From the NCBI GenBank assembly GCA_026982215.1, contig JALSHN010000005.1:1-7084 (forward strand): a stretch of DNA of 7,084 nucleotides. The letters are read 5' to 3'. Source of the DNA: Gammaproteobacteria bacterium. Lineage in GTDB: Bacteria; Pseudomonadota; Gammaproteobacteria; S012-40. Position 1 is the stretch's first letter, and each line of letters starts with the position of its first letter. Of this stretch, positions 6,243 through 7,084 are shown in pieces. The translations under genes were made by a program, and so were the position numbers. Below the pieces are notes generated by a model. The model saw only the letters and a list, made by a program, of their open reading frames with translations, had not been told where the DNA came from and searched no databases.

Positions 6243-7084
6243 TCAGGGGCTGGGGTTGGGGTTGTCGTCATGGACCGCCTCGATGGCCTCGATCACCTCG
6301 GCGGGGAGCTGCAGCTCGGCACTGGCCAAGTTCTCCTCCAGTTGATCGAGGGTAGTGGCGCCGATGAGGTTACTGGCGAGGAACGGGCGGCTGTTCACAT
6401 AGGCCAGGGCCATCTGCGCCGGGGAGAGCCCGGCCTCGCGGGCGATGGCCACATAGGCCTCGGTGGCCCGCTGGGCGCGGGGATTGGAGTAGCGGTCGAA
6501 ACGGGAAAACAGGGTCAGCCGCGCCCCCTGGGGTCGGGCACCACCGAGGTATTTTCCGGAGAGGACGCCGAAGGCCAGGGGCGAATAGGCCAGCAGGCCG
6601 ACATTCTCCCGCAGGCTCACTTCCGCCAGGCCGATTTCGTAGCTGCGGTTGAGCAGGTTGTAGGGGTTCTGGATGGAGACGATGCGCGGCAGGCCGGTCT
6701 TTTCGGCCAGGGACAGCAGTTTCATCACCCCCCAGGGGGTCTCGTTGGAGACACCGATGGCGCGCACCTTGCCGGCACGGACGAAATCGCCCAGCACCTC
6801 CAAGGTCTCCAACAGGGGGATGGGGTCGTCCTCGGGGTCGTGCTCATAACCCAGACGGCCGAAGAAATTGGTGTTGCGATCGGGCCAGTGGAGCTGGTAG
6901 AGGTCGATGGTCTCCACCCCCAGGCGACGCAGGCTGCCCTCCAGGGCCGCCTCCAGGTGGCGGCGGTCGAGCCGGGGACCGCCGCGGATCCAGGGGATCC
7001 AATCGGCACGGCTGGCGGCCTTGGTGGCGATGAGCATGCGCTGGCGCGTTCCCGGCCGGGCAGCCAGCCAACGGCCGATGATGG
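6243..7084 (-). CDS. tas: Tas-family NADP(H)-dependent aldo-keto reductase, 5' end outside window
   Basis: The open frame runs to the right edge, so the N-terminus lies outside. The 279 residues seen match E. coli Tas closely in layout (about 346 residues), so roughly 65-70 residues are missing, including the catalytic Asp and Tyr. Of the aldo-keto reductase tetrad, the Lys (LIATK, visible residue 21) and His (YQLHWPDR, visible residue 65) are present. Other family marks are the NFFGRLGY insert, AGKVRAIGVSNETPWGVM, SIQNPYNLLNRSYEIGLAEVS, LLAYSPLAFGVLSGKYLGGARPQGARLTLFSRF and the cofactor-binding IGATTLDQLEENL near the C-terminus. The protein should be a cytosolic TIM barrel using NADPH on an unknown carbonyl substrate; E. 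coli tas was found as a suppressor of tyrosine auxotrophy. An internal ATG at 7037 is not the start, since the family sequence continues upstream of it (IIGRWLAARPG). Confidence 0.94.
   Translation of the reverse strand, partial: IIGRWLAARPGTRQRMLIATKAASRADWIPWIRGGPRLDRRHLEAALEGSLRRLGVETIDLYQLHWPDRNTNFFGRLGYEHDPEDDPIPLLETLEVLGDFVRAGKVRAIGVSNETPWGVMKLLSLAEKTGLPRIVSIQNPYNLLNRSYEIGLAEVSLRENVGLLAYSPLAFGVLSGKYLGGARPQGARLTLFSRFDRYSNPRAQRATEAYVAIAREAGLSPAQMALAYVNSRPFLASNLIGATTLDQLEENLASAELQLPAEVIEAIEAVHDDNPNPSP

Overview
The window comes from a GC-rich (roughly 65%) Gram-negative bacterium. Two signal peptides carry lipoboxes, one large protein has a Sec-type signal peptide, and a DUF484-like sensor is fused to GGDEF. 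These, with a Tas-type aldo-keto reductase and a YjbQ homologue, point to a gammaproteobacterium; a Chromatiales/Ectothiorhodospiraceae-like source is plausible but is a guess. Codon use is strongly biased: Leu TTA/CTA and Ser TCA are almost absent from the coding strand, so long open frames appear opposite the real genes.

All seven genes lie on the minus strand, so transcription runs from right to left. In that order they are: (i) the C-terminal four fifths of a Tas-family aldo-keto reductase (7084-6243, N-terminus outside the window); (ii) a 168-aa DUF2846-like lipoprotein (6227-5721); (iii) a 971-aa exported beta-propeller protein of the LVIVD-repeat type with a TIG-like C-terminal domain (5704-2789); (iv) a 384-aa cytosolic diguanylate cyclase with a DUF484/GAF-like sensor domain and a TTG start (2734-1580); (v) a 248-aa ankyrin-repeat lipoprotein (1507-761); (vi) a 164-aa protein of unknown function with one membrane anchor (700-206); (vii) the N-terminal half of a YjbQ/UPF0047 protein (209-1, cut by the left edge).

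In transcription order the gaps are 15, 16, 54, 72 and 60 bases, followed by a 4-base ATGA overlap. No clear rho-independent terminator is visible, so one long transcript, perhaps with an internal start before the ankyrin gene, is possible. Four consecutive products (ii, iii, v, vi) are predicted to be exported or membrane-anchored. The cyclic-di-GMP synthase sits among them. A plausible but untested reading is an envelope protein set (lipoprotein, large secreted propeller, ankyrin lipoprotein, membrane-anchored protein) sharing a transcript with a c-di-GMP enzyme and flanked by two housekeeping-type enzymes.

I saw no tRNA, rRNA, CRISPR array, insertion sequence, integrase or phage gene. No gene-free stretch exceeds 72 bases. 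I do not see a clear new defence or mobile system. The least explained items are the LVIVD/TIG protein with its lipoprotein neighbour and the unknown anchored protein upstream of yjbQ.
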